From JAGVGT01 sp963807225 (lineage in GTDB: Bacteria; Desulfobacterota; Desulfobulbia; Desulfobulbales; JAGXFP01), in assembly GCA_963807225.1 (NCBI GenBank), contig CAWEAD010000006.1:66392-130391 (forward strand): a DNA stretch of 64,000 bases, in the 5' to 3' direction. The notes beneath the pieces are model-generated. The model was given only the letters and a program-made list of their open reading frames with translations. It was not told the origin of the DNA and did not search any database. The position numbers were made by a program, and so were the translations under genes. Of this stretch, positions 9,396 to 19,927 are shown piece by piece (position 1 is the first letter of the stretch; each line of letters begins with the position of its first letter).

Positions 9396-12300
9396 ATGAA
9401 GATTACGATCAACGATAACAGCATCATCGCCGAAGAAGGGATAACCATCCTGGAAGCGGCACGCCGGGCGGAAATCCGGATCCCGACCCTCTGCTTCGTC
9501 AACGGCAAGAACTCCGAGGTGCCCTGCGAACTCTGCTGCGTGGAAATAGCCGGACGCGAAGGGCTGGTGCGTTCATGCGACACCAGGCTCGAAGAGGGCA
9601 TGGAGATCACCACCGAATCCAAGGCCATCGCCGCCCATCGCCAGGAACGGCTGAGCCGGCTGGCTGAAACCCATTTCGGCGACTGCAAGGCCCCCTGCAA
9701 TATCACCTGTCCGGGCCAGATCAACGTCCAGGGCTATATCGCCCACGTCGCCAAGGGCGAGTACGAAGAGGCGGTACGGCTGATCATGGAAAGGAACCCC
9801 TTTCCCTTTTCGGTGGGGAGGGTCTGCCCGCGTTTTTGCGAAACCCGCTGCCGCCGGATCCTGGTCGACGAACCGGTTTCCATCAACCATATCAAACGCT
9901 TCGTGGCCGACTGGTGCATGACCAACAGGATCGATCTGAAGATTCCCCGCGAGGCGCCCACCGGTAAAAAGCTGGCCGTGATCGGCGGCGGTCCGGCCGG
10001 TCTCTCCGGGGCCTTCTATCTGGCCCGCAAGGGTCACGATGTCACGGTCTTCGAGGGTGCCCCCAAACTGGGCGGTATGCTGCGCTACGGTTTTCCGGAA
10101 TACAAGATCCCCAAGGACGTCCTGGACTACGAAATCGCCACCATCCTGCAGATGGGCATCTCGGTGAAACTGGGCCAGAACTGGGGTAAGGATTTCACCC
10201 TGCAGTCCCTGCGGGACCAGGGATTCGAAGCCACCCTGATCGCCATCGGCGCCCCGGTAGATCAACCTCTGGAGGTTCCCGGAGCCAGCCTGCCCAAAGT
10301 CATCCCGGCCACCAAATTCCTCCGGGCGGTGAACACCGGGCAGACCAGTGATTACGGCCAGCGGGCCGCGGTCATCGGCGGCAACAACGCGGCCATGGAA
10401 GTGGCCCGCTCCCTGGTTCGCTGCGGGGTACCGGAGGTCACCATCATCCATCCCCGGCCCAAGACCGAGATGACGGCCAACCAGCGTAATATCCGCCAGG
10501 CCGAAGGGGAGGGGATCCAGTTTCTGTTGATGGCTTCTCCGGTCAACATCACCCAAACCGATCAGGGCCTCGACATGGAACTGATGCGGATGAAACTGAG
10601 CCTGCCGGACGCCCGAGGCATTCGGCAGCCCGAGGCCATAGCCGGCTCCTCCAATGTCCTCCAGGTCGACACCATTGTCACTTCCCTGGGGCAGATGACC
10701 TGCGACGGAGTTCTGGTCGGCGGTGAGCTGGAAAGAACCCTGGAGTTGACTCCAGCCAACAACATCAAGGCCAACCCCCGCACTTCATTGACCAATCATG
10801 AAGGAATCTTTGCCGCCGGCGACGTCACCAGCGGCTCGCGCTCGGTTATTCAGACCGTGGTGACGGCTCGCCGGGCGGCTGAAAATATCCATGCCCAGGT
10901 TATGGGCACCGGTAAGGATACCACCGAGAGCCGCTTCAACTTCAGCCGGGGCCGGACTTTCGACGACGTCGATTTGCGCAACTTCGAGGGCATTAAGGTC
11001 AAGCTCCGCGAGAAGATGCCGACCCGGCCGCCGGAGATCTGTACCCAGGATTTCGACGAAGTCAAGACCGGTTTCAACGAGAAGATGGCCCGGAGCGAGG
11101 CCCGGCGTTGCCTGTCCTGCGGCTGTACGGCCTACGAACGCTGCGAACTGAAAAGTCTCTGTATCGACCACGGAGTCGATCCCAACAAGACCGGCATGGG
11201 CACCAAGCCGATCTACGCCAAAGACACCAGCCACCCGGTCATCGCCGTCGACCTGAACAAGTGCATCTACTGCCAGCGCTGTAAAAACAGCTGCCAGTAC
11301 CAGGCCCTGGAACTCTCGGCCGAATCCTTTGACGAGAAGGAACGGCCACTGGGAATCAAGCTGGTTTTCAACGATAAGTGCGTCAATTGCGGCGAATGCG
11401 TCGACAATTGCTCCACCGGCGCCCTGAACAAAAAGGATCGGATCGTCCCCATCGTTAGCGAAGAGGTCCGCGAGGTCCGTTCCACCTGTCCTTACTGCGG
11501 GGCGGGCTGCCAGATCCTGCTCAAGGTCAAGGGCAACACCCTGATGGAGGCCACCTCGGAACCGCACCTGGCTCCCAACTACGGGGCGCTCTGCGTCAAG
11601 GGTCGCTTCGGCTTGAAGTTTGTCCAGCACCGCGACCGCTTGACCCAGCCGCTGATCCGCCGGAACGGCCAGCTGGTGCCGACCAGCTGGGAAGAAGCCC
11701 TGAACGAAGTGGCCAAACGGTTCTTCGATCTGAAGGCCATGTACGGGGCCGACTCCATCGCCGGCTTCAGCTGTGCCCGGGCCACCAACGAAGAAAATTA
11801 TCTGATGCAGAAATTCATGCGGACAGCGATCGGAACCAACAATATCGATCACTGCGCCCGACTCTGACACGCTCCCACGGTGGCCAGTCTGGCCATCACG
11901 TTCGGCAGCGGGGCGATGACCAATTCCATCGCCGATGCGAAGGATGCTAAGACCGATCTCTTCCTGATGATCGGCTCCAATCCCGACACCAGCCATCCGA
12001 CCATCGGTTTGCGGGTACACCAGGCGGTGGAGCAGGGGGCCAAACTGATCGTGGTCGATCCTCGGCGCACCAAGCTGGCGGAAGCAGCCGATCTCTGGCT
12101 GTCAATCAAGCCCGGTACCGACGTGGCTTTTTTAAACGGCCTGATGTACATCATCCTGGAGGAAGAGCTCTGGGACAAAAAATTCGTTGAGGAGCGGACC
12201 GAAGATTTCGATTATCTGGTCAGCATCGTCAAGAAATACCCGCCGGCCCGAGTCCGTGAGATCACCGGAATCAACGAGGAACAACTCCACCAGGTGGCCC

Positions 12301-13514
12301 GGCTGTACGCCGCCCCGGGTCGTCACTCCATCTACCACGGCATGGGCATCACCCATTACGTCACCGGCACCGATCGGGTCAAGTCGATCGCCAACCTGGC
12401 CATGCTCTGCGGCAAGGTCGGGGTCGAAGGCGGCGGCTGCAATCCGCTGCGCGGACAGAACAACGTCCAGGGCGCCTGCGACATGGGCGCTCTGTTCAAC
12501 ACCCTGCCGGGCTACGGCGGCTTGAGCAACGACGTACTCTTCGACCGTTACGAGGAAGTCTGGAAGGTCAAACTGCCCCGGCGACCCGGCAAACCGGCCA
12601 CCGAGGTCTGGGAAAACATCCTGAAGGGTGAGATCCGCGGCCTCTACATCTTCGGGGAAGATCCGGCGGTGGCCGATGCCAATATCTCCCATGTGCATGC
12701 TGCTCTGGAAAAAGCCGATTTTGTGGTGGTTCAGGATATTTTCCTGACCGACACCGCCAAGATGGCCGACGTGGTATTGCCGGCCGCCTGCTTCGCCGAG
12801 AAGGACGGGACCTTCACCAATACCGAACGGCGGGTGCAGCGGGTGCGCAAGGCGGTTGAACCACCCGGAGAGGCCCGACCCGACTGGAAGATCTTCCGCG
12901 ATCTCTCGAAGAAGATGGGTTACGAGAAGCACTACGACTCGGCTGAAGAGGTTTTCGAGGAGATCTGTTCCCTGTTGCCGCAATACAAAGGCATCACCTA
13001 TGCCCGGCTGGAACGGGAAGGACTGCAGTGGCCGGTACCGGACCAGAACCATCCCGGCACTCCGGTGCTGCACACCGAGACCTTTACCCGGGGTCGCGGT
13101 CTCTTTGTCCCCGAGGATTACCTGCCGCCGGTGGAACTGCCCGACCAGGAGTATCCGCTCGCCTTTACCACCGGACGCGACCTGGCCCGTTACAATTTCA
13201 GCAGTATGACCGGAAAAACCCCGGAGATCGACGAGATCAGCCCCGAGTGCTTCGCCGAGTTCAATCCGGCCGATGCCGGCCGCCTGGGGGTCAAGGAAAA
13301 GGATTGGGTGCGGCTTACTTCACGGCGTGGTTCGGTCGAACTGCGGGCCACCATTACCGACCGCACCCAGGAAGGCACTGTCTTCGCAACTTACAACCAC
13401 CTGGAGGCCCTGGTCAATCTCCTGACCCTGGACGCCCTGGATCGGTTGTCGCGGAGCCCTGAGTACAAGCTTTGCGCTATCAGAGTGGAAATTCTGCCGG
13501 GGAAGACGGCATGA
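9396..13514 (+). CDS. fdhA: Selenocysteine formate dehydrogenase alpha subunit fused to 2Fe-2S and GltD-like FAD/NAD(P)H modules
   Basis: Predicted Mo/W-bisPGD formate dehydrogenase, 1372 residues including Sec. Order of domains: 2Fe-2S ferredoxin (residues 1-75, LCFVNGKNSEVPCELCC), 4Fe-4S and GltD-like domain with GxGxxG (KLAVIGGGPAGLSGAFYLAR, about residue 189), two 4Fe-4S motifs (CIYCQRCKNSCQ, CVNCGECVDNC, about 620-670), the molybdopterin Fe4S motif CPYCGAGCQ near 700, then the catalytic domain. TGA 11865-11867 lies inside the FdhA active-site motif DHCARL-Sec-HAPTVA, the known selenocysteine site (residue 824), and the same frame continues conserved to 13514. Substrate direction and the NAD(P)H partner are inferred. 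It is followed by hdrA and mvhD, so it probably feeds that module. Confidence 0.93.
11879..11897 (+). promoter_or_regulatory. SECIS element of fdhA
   Basis: Starting 11 bases after the UGA, TGGCCA / TGGCCA arms close a GTC loop and are extended by G-C and G-U pairs. Position and the G-U-containing apical loop match bacterial SECIS elements that recruit SelB. Confidence 0.8.
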
Positions 13515-13605
13515 AAAGAAGGGCCTAAGGTTTAAAATTGTAACTTGTAAATGCCTAAAGTTTTTGAATTGCATCAAGCAAGAAACTCATCTGGAGTGAA
13601 GTAAC

Positions 13606-16600
13606 ATGGCAAAAGCAGCAAAGCAGCAGAAATCCGGGACCGTGATGGTCGTCGGCGGCGGAGTGGCCGGAGTCCAGGCCGCTCTCGACCTGACCGAACT
13701 CGGCTATTACGTTTACCTGGTGGAAAAGTCGGCGGCCATCGGCGGGGCCATGGCCCAGCTGGACAAGACTTTCCCGACCAACGACTGTTCGCTCTGAATA
13801 CTCGCGCCCAAGCTGGTGGAGGCCGGTCGGTCTCCCAATATCGAGATTCTGAGCAACGCCGATTTACTGTCCCTGTCGGGCAAACCCGGTGAATTCCAGG
13901 CCGAGCTGAAGCTCCGGCCCCGTTACATCGACGCCGACAAGTGCACGGGCTGCGGGCTTTGCACCACTTACTGCCCGCGGCATCTGGTCGATTCCTACAA
14001 CGAGGGGCTGGACGTCACCCGGCCGATCCACATCGACTATCCGCAGGCGGTGCCGGCCACCTACTACATCGATCCCGAGGCCTGTCTGCACATCCAGCAT
14101 GACACCTGCAAGATCTGCGTACCGGTCTGCCGCAGCAACGCCATCGACTTTAGCCAGCAGGCCAAGAACATCACCCTGGATATCGGGGCGGTGATTATGG
14201 CGCCGGGCTTCGGCCGGGTGCCGGATTCGGCCCTGGAGAAATACGGTTACGGCCAGCACCCGGACGTGGTGACCAGCATCGAATTCGAGCGGCTCTTGAA
14301 CCCCTCAGGTCCCTTCGAGGGCGAGGTGCGTTGCCTCTCCGACCAGCGGCATCCCCAAAGCATCGCTTTCATCCAGTGCGTCGGTTCCCGCGACCTGGGC
14401 TGCGACAACGGCTACTGCTCGTCGGTCTGCTGCATGTACGCGATCAAGGAGGCGATGGTCGCCAAGGAGCATGACCCGGATTGCGAGATCACCGTCTACT
14501 ACATGGATCTGCGCACCCAGGGCAAAGACTTCGATGCCGCCAAAACCCGGGCCGAACAGCATTACGGGATCAAATTCGTCCGAGCTCGGGTGGCCGACGT
14601 CATGCCCTGGGGCAAGAGCCTCAAGCTGACCTACTCGACCATGGACGGGGTACACAGCTTCAAGCCCCACGACATGGTGGTGCTGTCGGTCGGGTTGGAC
14701 GCCCCGGCCTCGGCCAAACAACTGGCCGGCATCGGCGCTTTCGAACTGAACAAGTACGATTTCTGCAAGACCGACATCTTCAACCCCCTGGCCACCACCC
14801 GCGAGGGAATTTACGTGGCCGGCGCCTTCCAGGGTCCCAAGGATATCCCCGAGAGCGTCACCCAGTCCAGCGCCGCCGCCGGCATCGCCTCCGGCTTGAT
14901 CAAGAGTCAGCGGGGCAAGGGTGTGGTGGTCAAGTCCTACCCGACCGAGAAGAAACTGGCCAAGGACGAGGAACCACGGATCGGGGTCTTCGTCTGTCAC
15001 TGCGGCATCAATATCGCAGGGGTGGTCGACGTGCCCAAGGTCGATGACTACGTCGCGGGCATGGAGGGCGTGGTCTTTCACGCCCAGAGCCTCTACAGCT
15101 GTTCGCAGGACGCCCAGAAGGTAATCAAGGAGATGATTCAGCTCCATAACCTGAATCGGGTGGTGATCGCCGCCTGTTCGCCCCGGACCCACGAGCCGCT
15201 CTTTCAGGAGACCCTGAAGGACGCCGGCCTGAATCGCAACATGTTCGAAATGGTTAACATCCGCGACCACTGTTCCTGGGTCCATGCCAACGAGCCGGAA
15301 CAGGCCACCATGAAGTCCATGGACCTGGTGCGGATGGGCGTTGCCAAGGCCCGCCACATCCAACCCCTGCCGGAACAGACCGTACCGGTGACCAGGAAGG
15401 CGATCGTCCTCGGCGGCGGCATCGCCGGCATGACCGCGGCCCTTTCGCTGGCCGACCAGGGATATCACACCTCGGTCATCGAGAAGAAAGCCGAGCTCGG
15501 CGGCCACCTGCGGGAGCAGCGTTACACCCTCGACGGCCGGAAGACCGCCGACTTCCTGAAGACGGTCACCGACCGGATCGCCAAGCACAAGCTGGTCGAG
15601 GTTTTCACCGACAGCCAGCTGGCAACCCTGAATGGTTTCGTCGGCAACTTCTCCTCGGTGATCAAGACCAGCAAGGGCAAAAAAGAAGTAGAGCAGACCA
15701 TCGATCACGGGGTGGTGGTGGTGGCCACCGGTGGCCGCGATCACCGACCGGAAAAGGTTCTGGGCCGGGCTCTGCCGAAATCGAAGCAGATCGTCACCCA
15801 GCTCGAGTTGGAGCAGCGGCTGGCCGACACCAAGGGCAAGGAGCGAGCGCCGAAATCGGTGGTGATGATCCAGTGCGCCGGTTCCCGGGGCGACGATCTG
15901 GCCTATTGCAGCAAGACCTGCTGCACCCAGGCGGTCAAGAACGCCTTGAAGATCAAGGAAATCAATTCCGCCGCCCAGGTCATCGTCCTGTACCGCGACA
16001 TGCGAACCTACGGCTACGCCGAGGATGCTTATCGTGAGGCGCGCGAAAAAGGGGTGATCTTCATTCCCTACAGCATGGACAGCAAGCCGGAGATCAGCGG
16101 TGATGCCAAGAAGGTGGGGATCACTTTCTTCGATCCGATTCTGCGGGAAGAGGTGAGTATCAACCCCGAACTGCTGGTCTTAAGCGTCGGCACCGTACCC
16201 GAGGATACCGAGGCGCTCAGCAAGCTGCTGAAGATTCCGGTAAACGCCGATAAGTTTTATCTGGAGGCCCATGTCAAACTGAGGCCGGTGGAAATGCCGG
16301 TTTCCGGCGTCTTCCTCTGCGGTCTGGCCCATGCCCCCAAGCCGCTGGAGGAGATCATCGTCCAGGCCCAGGCGGCGGCGGCCAAGGCGGCCATCCCCCT
16401 GGTCCGGGGCGAGGTAGATGTGGAGCCGATCGTCTCCAACATCGACAAGGACAAGTGCATCGGCTGTCGGCTCTGCGTCAGTCTCTGCCCCTACCAGGCC
16501 ATCGAGATGGTCAAGGAAGGCAAGCTGCCCAAGGCCCAGACCATAGTTGCATCCTGTAAGGCCTGCGGCATCTGCGCCGCCCACTGCCCGACCTTCGCCA

Positions 16601-16680
16601 TTTCCATGGGCGGGTTCACCAACGAACAGATCACCAGCCAGATCGAAGCCTTCGGTCAGACTGTAGAACAGGAGTCCTGA
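13606..16680 (+). CDS. hdrA: HdrA-like selenoprotein, tandem FAD-domain electron-bifurcating subunit
   Basis: FAD and Fe-S subunit of the heterodisulfide reductase type, a flavin-based electron bifurcation protein in known HdrA complexes; 1024 residues including Sec. First module: FAD motif VMVVGGGVAGVQAALDL (residues 9-25), then NDCSL-Sec-ILAPKL with Sec at residue 64 encoded by TGA 13795-13797, and ferredoxin motif CTGCGLCTTYC near 113. Second module starts near 460 with VFVCHCGINIAGVVDV and has its own FAD motif IVLGGGIAGMTAAL near 597. The C-terminus carries two 4Fe-4S motifs, CIGCRLCVSLC and CKACGICAAHC. Canonical HdrA is about 650 residues, so this is a partly duplicated form. GGAGTGAAG precedes the ATG. 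No hdrB or hdrC is adjacent. Confidence 0.94.
13818..13835 (+). promoter_or_regulatory. SECIS element of hdrA
   Basis: GGAGGCC pairs with GGTCTCC (one G-U pair) around a GGTC loop, 20 bases after the in-frame UGA. The GGUC apical loop is the classic bacterial SECIS signature. Confidence 0.85.
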
Positions 16681-16681
16681 A

Positions 16682-17290
16682 ATGAGCAAGGAAGTGTTCA
16701 ATCCCAAAATCCTGGGGTTCCTCTGCAACTGGTGTTGCTACGCGGCGGCCGATGCCGCCGGGGTTTCCCGCTACCAGTATCCCCCTCAACTGCGGACCAT
16801 CCGGGTGATGTGCACCGGCCGCATCGACCCCGCCTTCGTGATGCGGGGCTTTGTCGAGGGGGCGGCCGGCATCTTCAGCGGTGGCTGACAACTCGGCGAA
16901 TGTCATTACCAGGTTGGTAATTACGATGCAATGGGAGTCAACGGGCTGATCAAGAGAGTACTGACCGAGGTGGGCTTCAATCCGGCCCGCTATAACCTGC
17001 AATGGGCCTCGGCCGCGGAAGCGCCGCGCTTCGTCAAACTGATCACCGAGTTCACCGCCAAGGTCAAGGAACTGGGGCCGTTGGGCGCCGCCGAGGGCAT
17101 GAGCCCGGACGAGGCCCGCGCCAAGGCCGAACTGGCCCTGAAGATGGTCAGCGACCGCAAGGTTCGAATCGGCTTCGGCAATCTGAGCAAGGAACTGCGC
17201 AAGGAGGTGCCGGGGCTGACCGACCAGACCATCGCCACGGCGGTGGATGAGAAACTGGCCAAGAACCTGGCCGGCGTCAGCGCCGATTGA
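16682..17290 (+). CDS. mvhD: MvhD/VhuD-like selenoprotein, 2Fe-2S electron-transfer subunit
   Basis: Delta subunit of the methyl-viologen-reducing hydrogenase type, which passes electrons between an oxidoreductase and HdrA. TGA 16886-16888 (residue 69) replaces the conserved Cys in the motif GG-Sec-QLGECHYQVGNYDA, a known Sec position in VhuD-like proteins, and the frame continues to 17290. Other family cysteines are seen in FLCNWCCYAA and MCTGRID. The gene starts one base after the hdrA stop, with AGGAG inside hdrA, so the two are translationally linked. At 202 residues it is longer than the usual 140; the last 60 residues are a helical extension of unknown role. A terminator follows. Confidence 0.94.
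16905..16921 (+). promoter_or_regulatory. SECIS element of mvhD
   Basis: ATTACC and GGTAAT form a perfect 6-bp stem around AGGTT, 16 bases after the UGA. The loop holds the expected GGU. Confidence 0.83.
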
Positions 17291-17314
17291 GCTTATTCCT
17301 TGATTTTCCGGCAG

Positions 17315-17355
17315 GACGGTTAGACATCTCTATGATGTTTAACCGTCTTTTTTTT
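17315..17355 (+). terminator. Rho-independent terminator after mvhD
   Basis: A 14-bp stem (GACGGTTAGACATC with GATGTTTAACCGTC, one G-U pair) is followed by eight T. It closes the C1/formate/Hdr cluster. Confidence 0.93.
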
Positions 17356-17384
17356 AGCAGTACAACAGTAAATGAGCGTGACAA

Positions 17385-17750
17385 ATGAGCAAGCTGCTGT
17401 TGATCGAGGATAACATCCTGCTGTTGGAAACCACCAGGGAACTGCTGGAAACCTTGGACCACCAGGTTTTTATGGCCGCCAACGGCCAGCAGGCCAGGGA
17501 AATAATGGCCAGCCACGGGGCGGAGATTGAGCTGGTTCTACTCGACCTGACCCTGCCCGACATCGACGGCGGCGAACTGCTGCGGGAACTGGCGGATAAA
17601 TTCGCCAACTTGAAAGTGGTGCTCTGCACCGGCTCTTTGAACGACGAAAACCTGCGTCGTCACCCGGCGGTCCGCGGTTATCTGGCCAAGCCCTTCGAAT
17701 TGCGGGATTTGCAGAAAGTCATTACCCAGACCCTAACATTAAAGTCCTGA
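17385..17750 (+). CDS. Single-domain response regulator (CheY-like receiver)
   Basis: A 121-residue stand-alone receiver domain. Acidic pocket IEDN near the N-terminus, phospho-acceptor Asp in LVLLDLTLPD, switch Thr in LCTGSL and Lys in AKPFE are all present. There is no output domain, so it would act by protein contact. It starts just after the mvhD terminator and ends overlapping by 12 bases with the convergent histidine kinase gene. The partner kinase is not evident; the adjacent kinase is already paired with an OmpR-type regulator. Confidence 0.9.
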   Translation: MSKLLLIEDNILLLETTRELLETLDHQVFMAANGQQAREIMASHGAEIELVLLDLTLPDIDGGELLRELADKFANLKVVLCTGSLNDENLRRHPAVRGYLAKPFELRDLQKVITQTLTLKS

Positions 17751-19099
17751 CTCTGCGATTGGCTCTTTAACAGCTAAAGTCACTGTTACAAGAAGCCCGG
17801 TTCGGCTTTGTTGGTTGGCATAAGCCAGGTTGACTGTCGCACCTATCCGTTCGGCAATGGTTCGGACAATTGACAAACCAAGTCCGGAGCCCATCTCGTC
17901 GTTACCCAATACCCGGTAGAAGGGATCGAAGACCCGGTCCCGCTCGGCTTCAGGAATTCCCGGACCCGTATCCGCGATCCGTAAAATCACCTGCCCTGAA
18001 CGGCGGTTTGTACGGAGAGATCTACCTGCCCGCCCTCCGGTGTATAGCGAATCGCGTTTTCAACGAGGTTTTTTATCACTGTTTTCAGATCCGCTTCCCG
18101 GACCATTATCCTGATGTCACCTTCACTCACCACGCCGACATCGATATGCTTGGCTTCCGCCAGGGGCAGGAGATCTTCCAGCACCTGACGAAAAACCGAT
18201 TGCACCGACACCGGTCCCGGTATTTCTCGGGATGTCTCCTGGATCCGGGCCATGGTCAGCAGTTGCTCGATCAGGACTCTGGTCCGTTGAATGGCATTGC
18301 CCAGCGCCATCAACTGCTGCCTGGCCTGGTCCGACATCTCCGCCGCGCCCAGGCGCTCGGCCTGCAGGGAAAGCGCCGTCAACGGCGAACGCAATTCGTG
18401 CGCGGCGTCCGCCACAAAGCGCCGCTGCACCGCCACTGAATGGGCGACCAGCGACAGCAGGCGATTGATTGCCACCACAAAGGGGCGAATTTCCGAGGGT
18501 AAGTGGGTATCGGCGATCTCACGTAAATCATCTTCGGATCGTTGATCAAGCTCGAAAGCCAGTTTCTTCATGGGACTGAACATCTTTTTGATCAGGTAGC
18601 CCACCAAGAGCAGCAAGATCGGGATGAGGATTAAAAAAGACAGCATGGTCCGCAGAGCGCTGTCGCGGGCGATTTCATCTCGTACGGCGGTTTGCTGGCC
18701 GACGGCCACCCGGGTGCCCGAAGCCAGGGTCTTGACGAAAATCCGCCAGGACAGATTTTGCACCATGACGGTTTGAATGCCGTCAGGCAAATCCAAGGGC
18801 AAGCCGGGTAGCTCCCCGGCCGGTTCCAATTCCGGTGAATTCGGCTGGTGCAAGAGCTGAACCACCACCCGGGTTTCTGGGTCAACGTCCGGGACGACAT
18901 CTTGAGGCAACTCGGGTGGTGTAACATGCAAGCGCTGGCGATGGATCAAAGCGGCAGTCTGCCGAAGTTGATCGTCCTGCAGTTCGATTGCCTCCTGAAA
19001 AGCCGAGAGGAACGAAATAACGCCGGTGGCCAGGGCAACCAGCAGAATAACCAGCGCGAGCCAGGCTGAAAGCCGGAATTGCAGGGATTGACTCATCAT
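17739..19099 (-). CDS. Sensor histidine kinase (QseC/PmrB type), frameshifted as assembled
   Basis: Membrane sensor kinase of a two-component pair. ATG 19099 overlaps the regulator's TGA (ATGA). TM1 is near residues 8-30, a periplasmic loop of about 110 residues follows, then TM2 (LSFLILIPILLLLVGYLI), HAMP-like segment, H-box FVADAAHELRSPLTAL, and N-box LVENAIRYTPEGGQ. At about 17994 one base is missing within GGG. Restoring it joins the N-box to the catalytic part DTGPGIPEAERDRVF and GSGLGLSIV, giving about 453 residues. As written, the product lacks the ATP-binding G boxes. The change could be a sequencing error or recent inactivation. Likely signals for the neighbouring PepSY genes. Confidence 0.88.
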
Positions 19100-19758
19100 T
19101 TGTCCTTGGCAACCAGCCATCCCACCCCCCGGACATTTTTGATGGCCGAGCTGCCCAGCTTTTTGCGCAACGAATGGATGAGAAACTCAACGGCGTTGCT
19201 CTCGACCTCTTCGCCCCAGCCGTAAATGCGATCTTCCAGTTCGCCGCGGGAGAGAATGGCACCGGGCCTGATCAGCAAGGCTTGCAGCAAGGAAAACTCC
19301 CGGCCGGACAGGAGAGTCGTGACCCCGGCCACGGTTGCTTCGCGGGTGACCGGATCGAGGGTAATGACGCCATTCGAAAGTACCGGGCCGGATGCACCGC
19401 CTTTGCGCCGGACAACCGCCCGCATCCTGGCCAGCAGTTCCGCCATCTCAAAGGGTTTCAGCACGTAGTCGTCGGCCCCGCCGTCCAGGCCAAGCAGGCG
19501 ATCTTCCAAGGCGTCGCGGGCGGTCATGATTATTATGGGTATGGGGTTGTTCCGCGACCGAATGGACCGTAGAACCTCCAAACCGTCCTTCTTGGGCAAA
19601 CCCAGGTCCAAAAGGAGAAGGTCATAGGTTTGGCCGTCAATGGAAAATAATGCCTCCTGGCCATCCCGCACCCAATCGACGGCGTAGGTCGCATCTTTAA
19701 GCGCCTGCTTGACCGCTGTTCCGATCATTCTATCGTCTTCTACCAGCAATACCCGCAT
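19096..19758 (-). CDS. OmpR-family response regulator (receiver plus winged helix)
   Basis: DNA-binding two-component regulator, about 220 residues. Start chosen at MRVLLVEDD because GAGGAG lies 7 bases upstream; a longer frame exists but lacks such a site. The receiver domain has VEDD, Asp in LLLLDLGLP, and Lys in LKPFEMAELL. The C-terminal winged helix has LSGREFSLLQALL and VEFLIHSLRKKLG. It overlaps the kinase gene by four bases. Direct-repeat sites of OmpR-family type found before both PepSY genes are candidate targets. Confidence 0.93.
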   Translation of the reverse strand: MRVLLVEDDRMIGTAVKQALKDATYAVDWVRDGQEALFSIDGQTYDLLLLDLGLPKKDGLEVLRSIRSRNNPIPIIIMTARDALEDRLLGLDGGADDYVLKPFEMAELLARMRAVVRRKGGASGPVLSNGVITLDPVTREATVAGVTTLLSGREFSLLQALLIRPGAILSRGELEDRIYGWGEEVESNAVEFLIHSLRKKLGSSAIKNVRGVGWLVAKDK

Positions 19759-19927
19759 GAACCGACTCCTCAGCCTTTTCAACCACGCTGTATCATCTAA
19801 TTACCACAACCTGAGGGGGATTATTATTGCCGCGCCTGAAAAAACTGTCGAGGGCTGATTGCCTGTAGAGCAAAATTACGTTGCCCCTCAGGAATCGGCA
19901 TTCAATCCTCCTTATCCGGAAAACAAC

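Noticed and set aside
17990..17996. Selenocysteine reading of TGA in the histidine kinase
   Set aside because: The continuation in the same frame is not kinase sequence; the catalytic part lies in another frame, so this is a frameshift.
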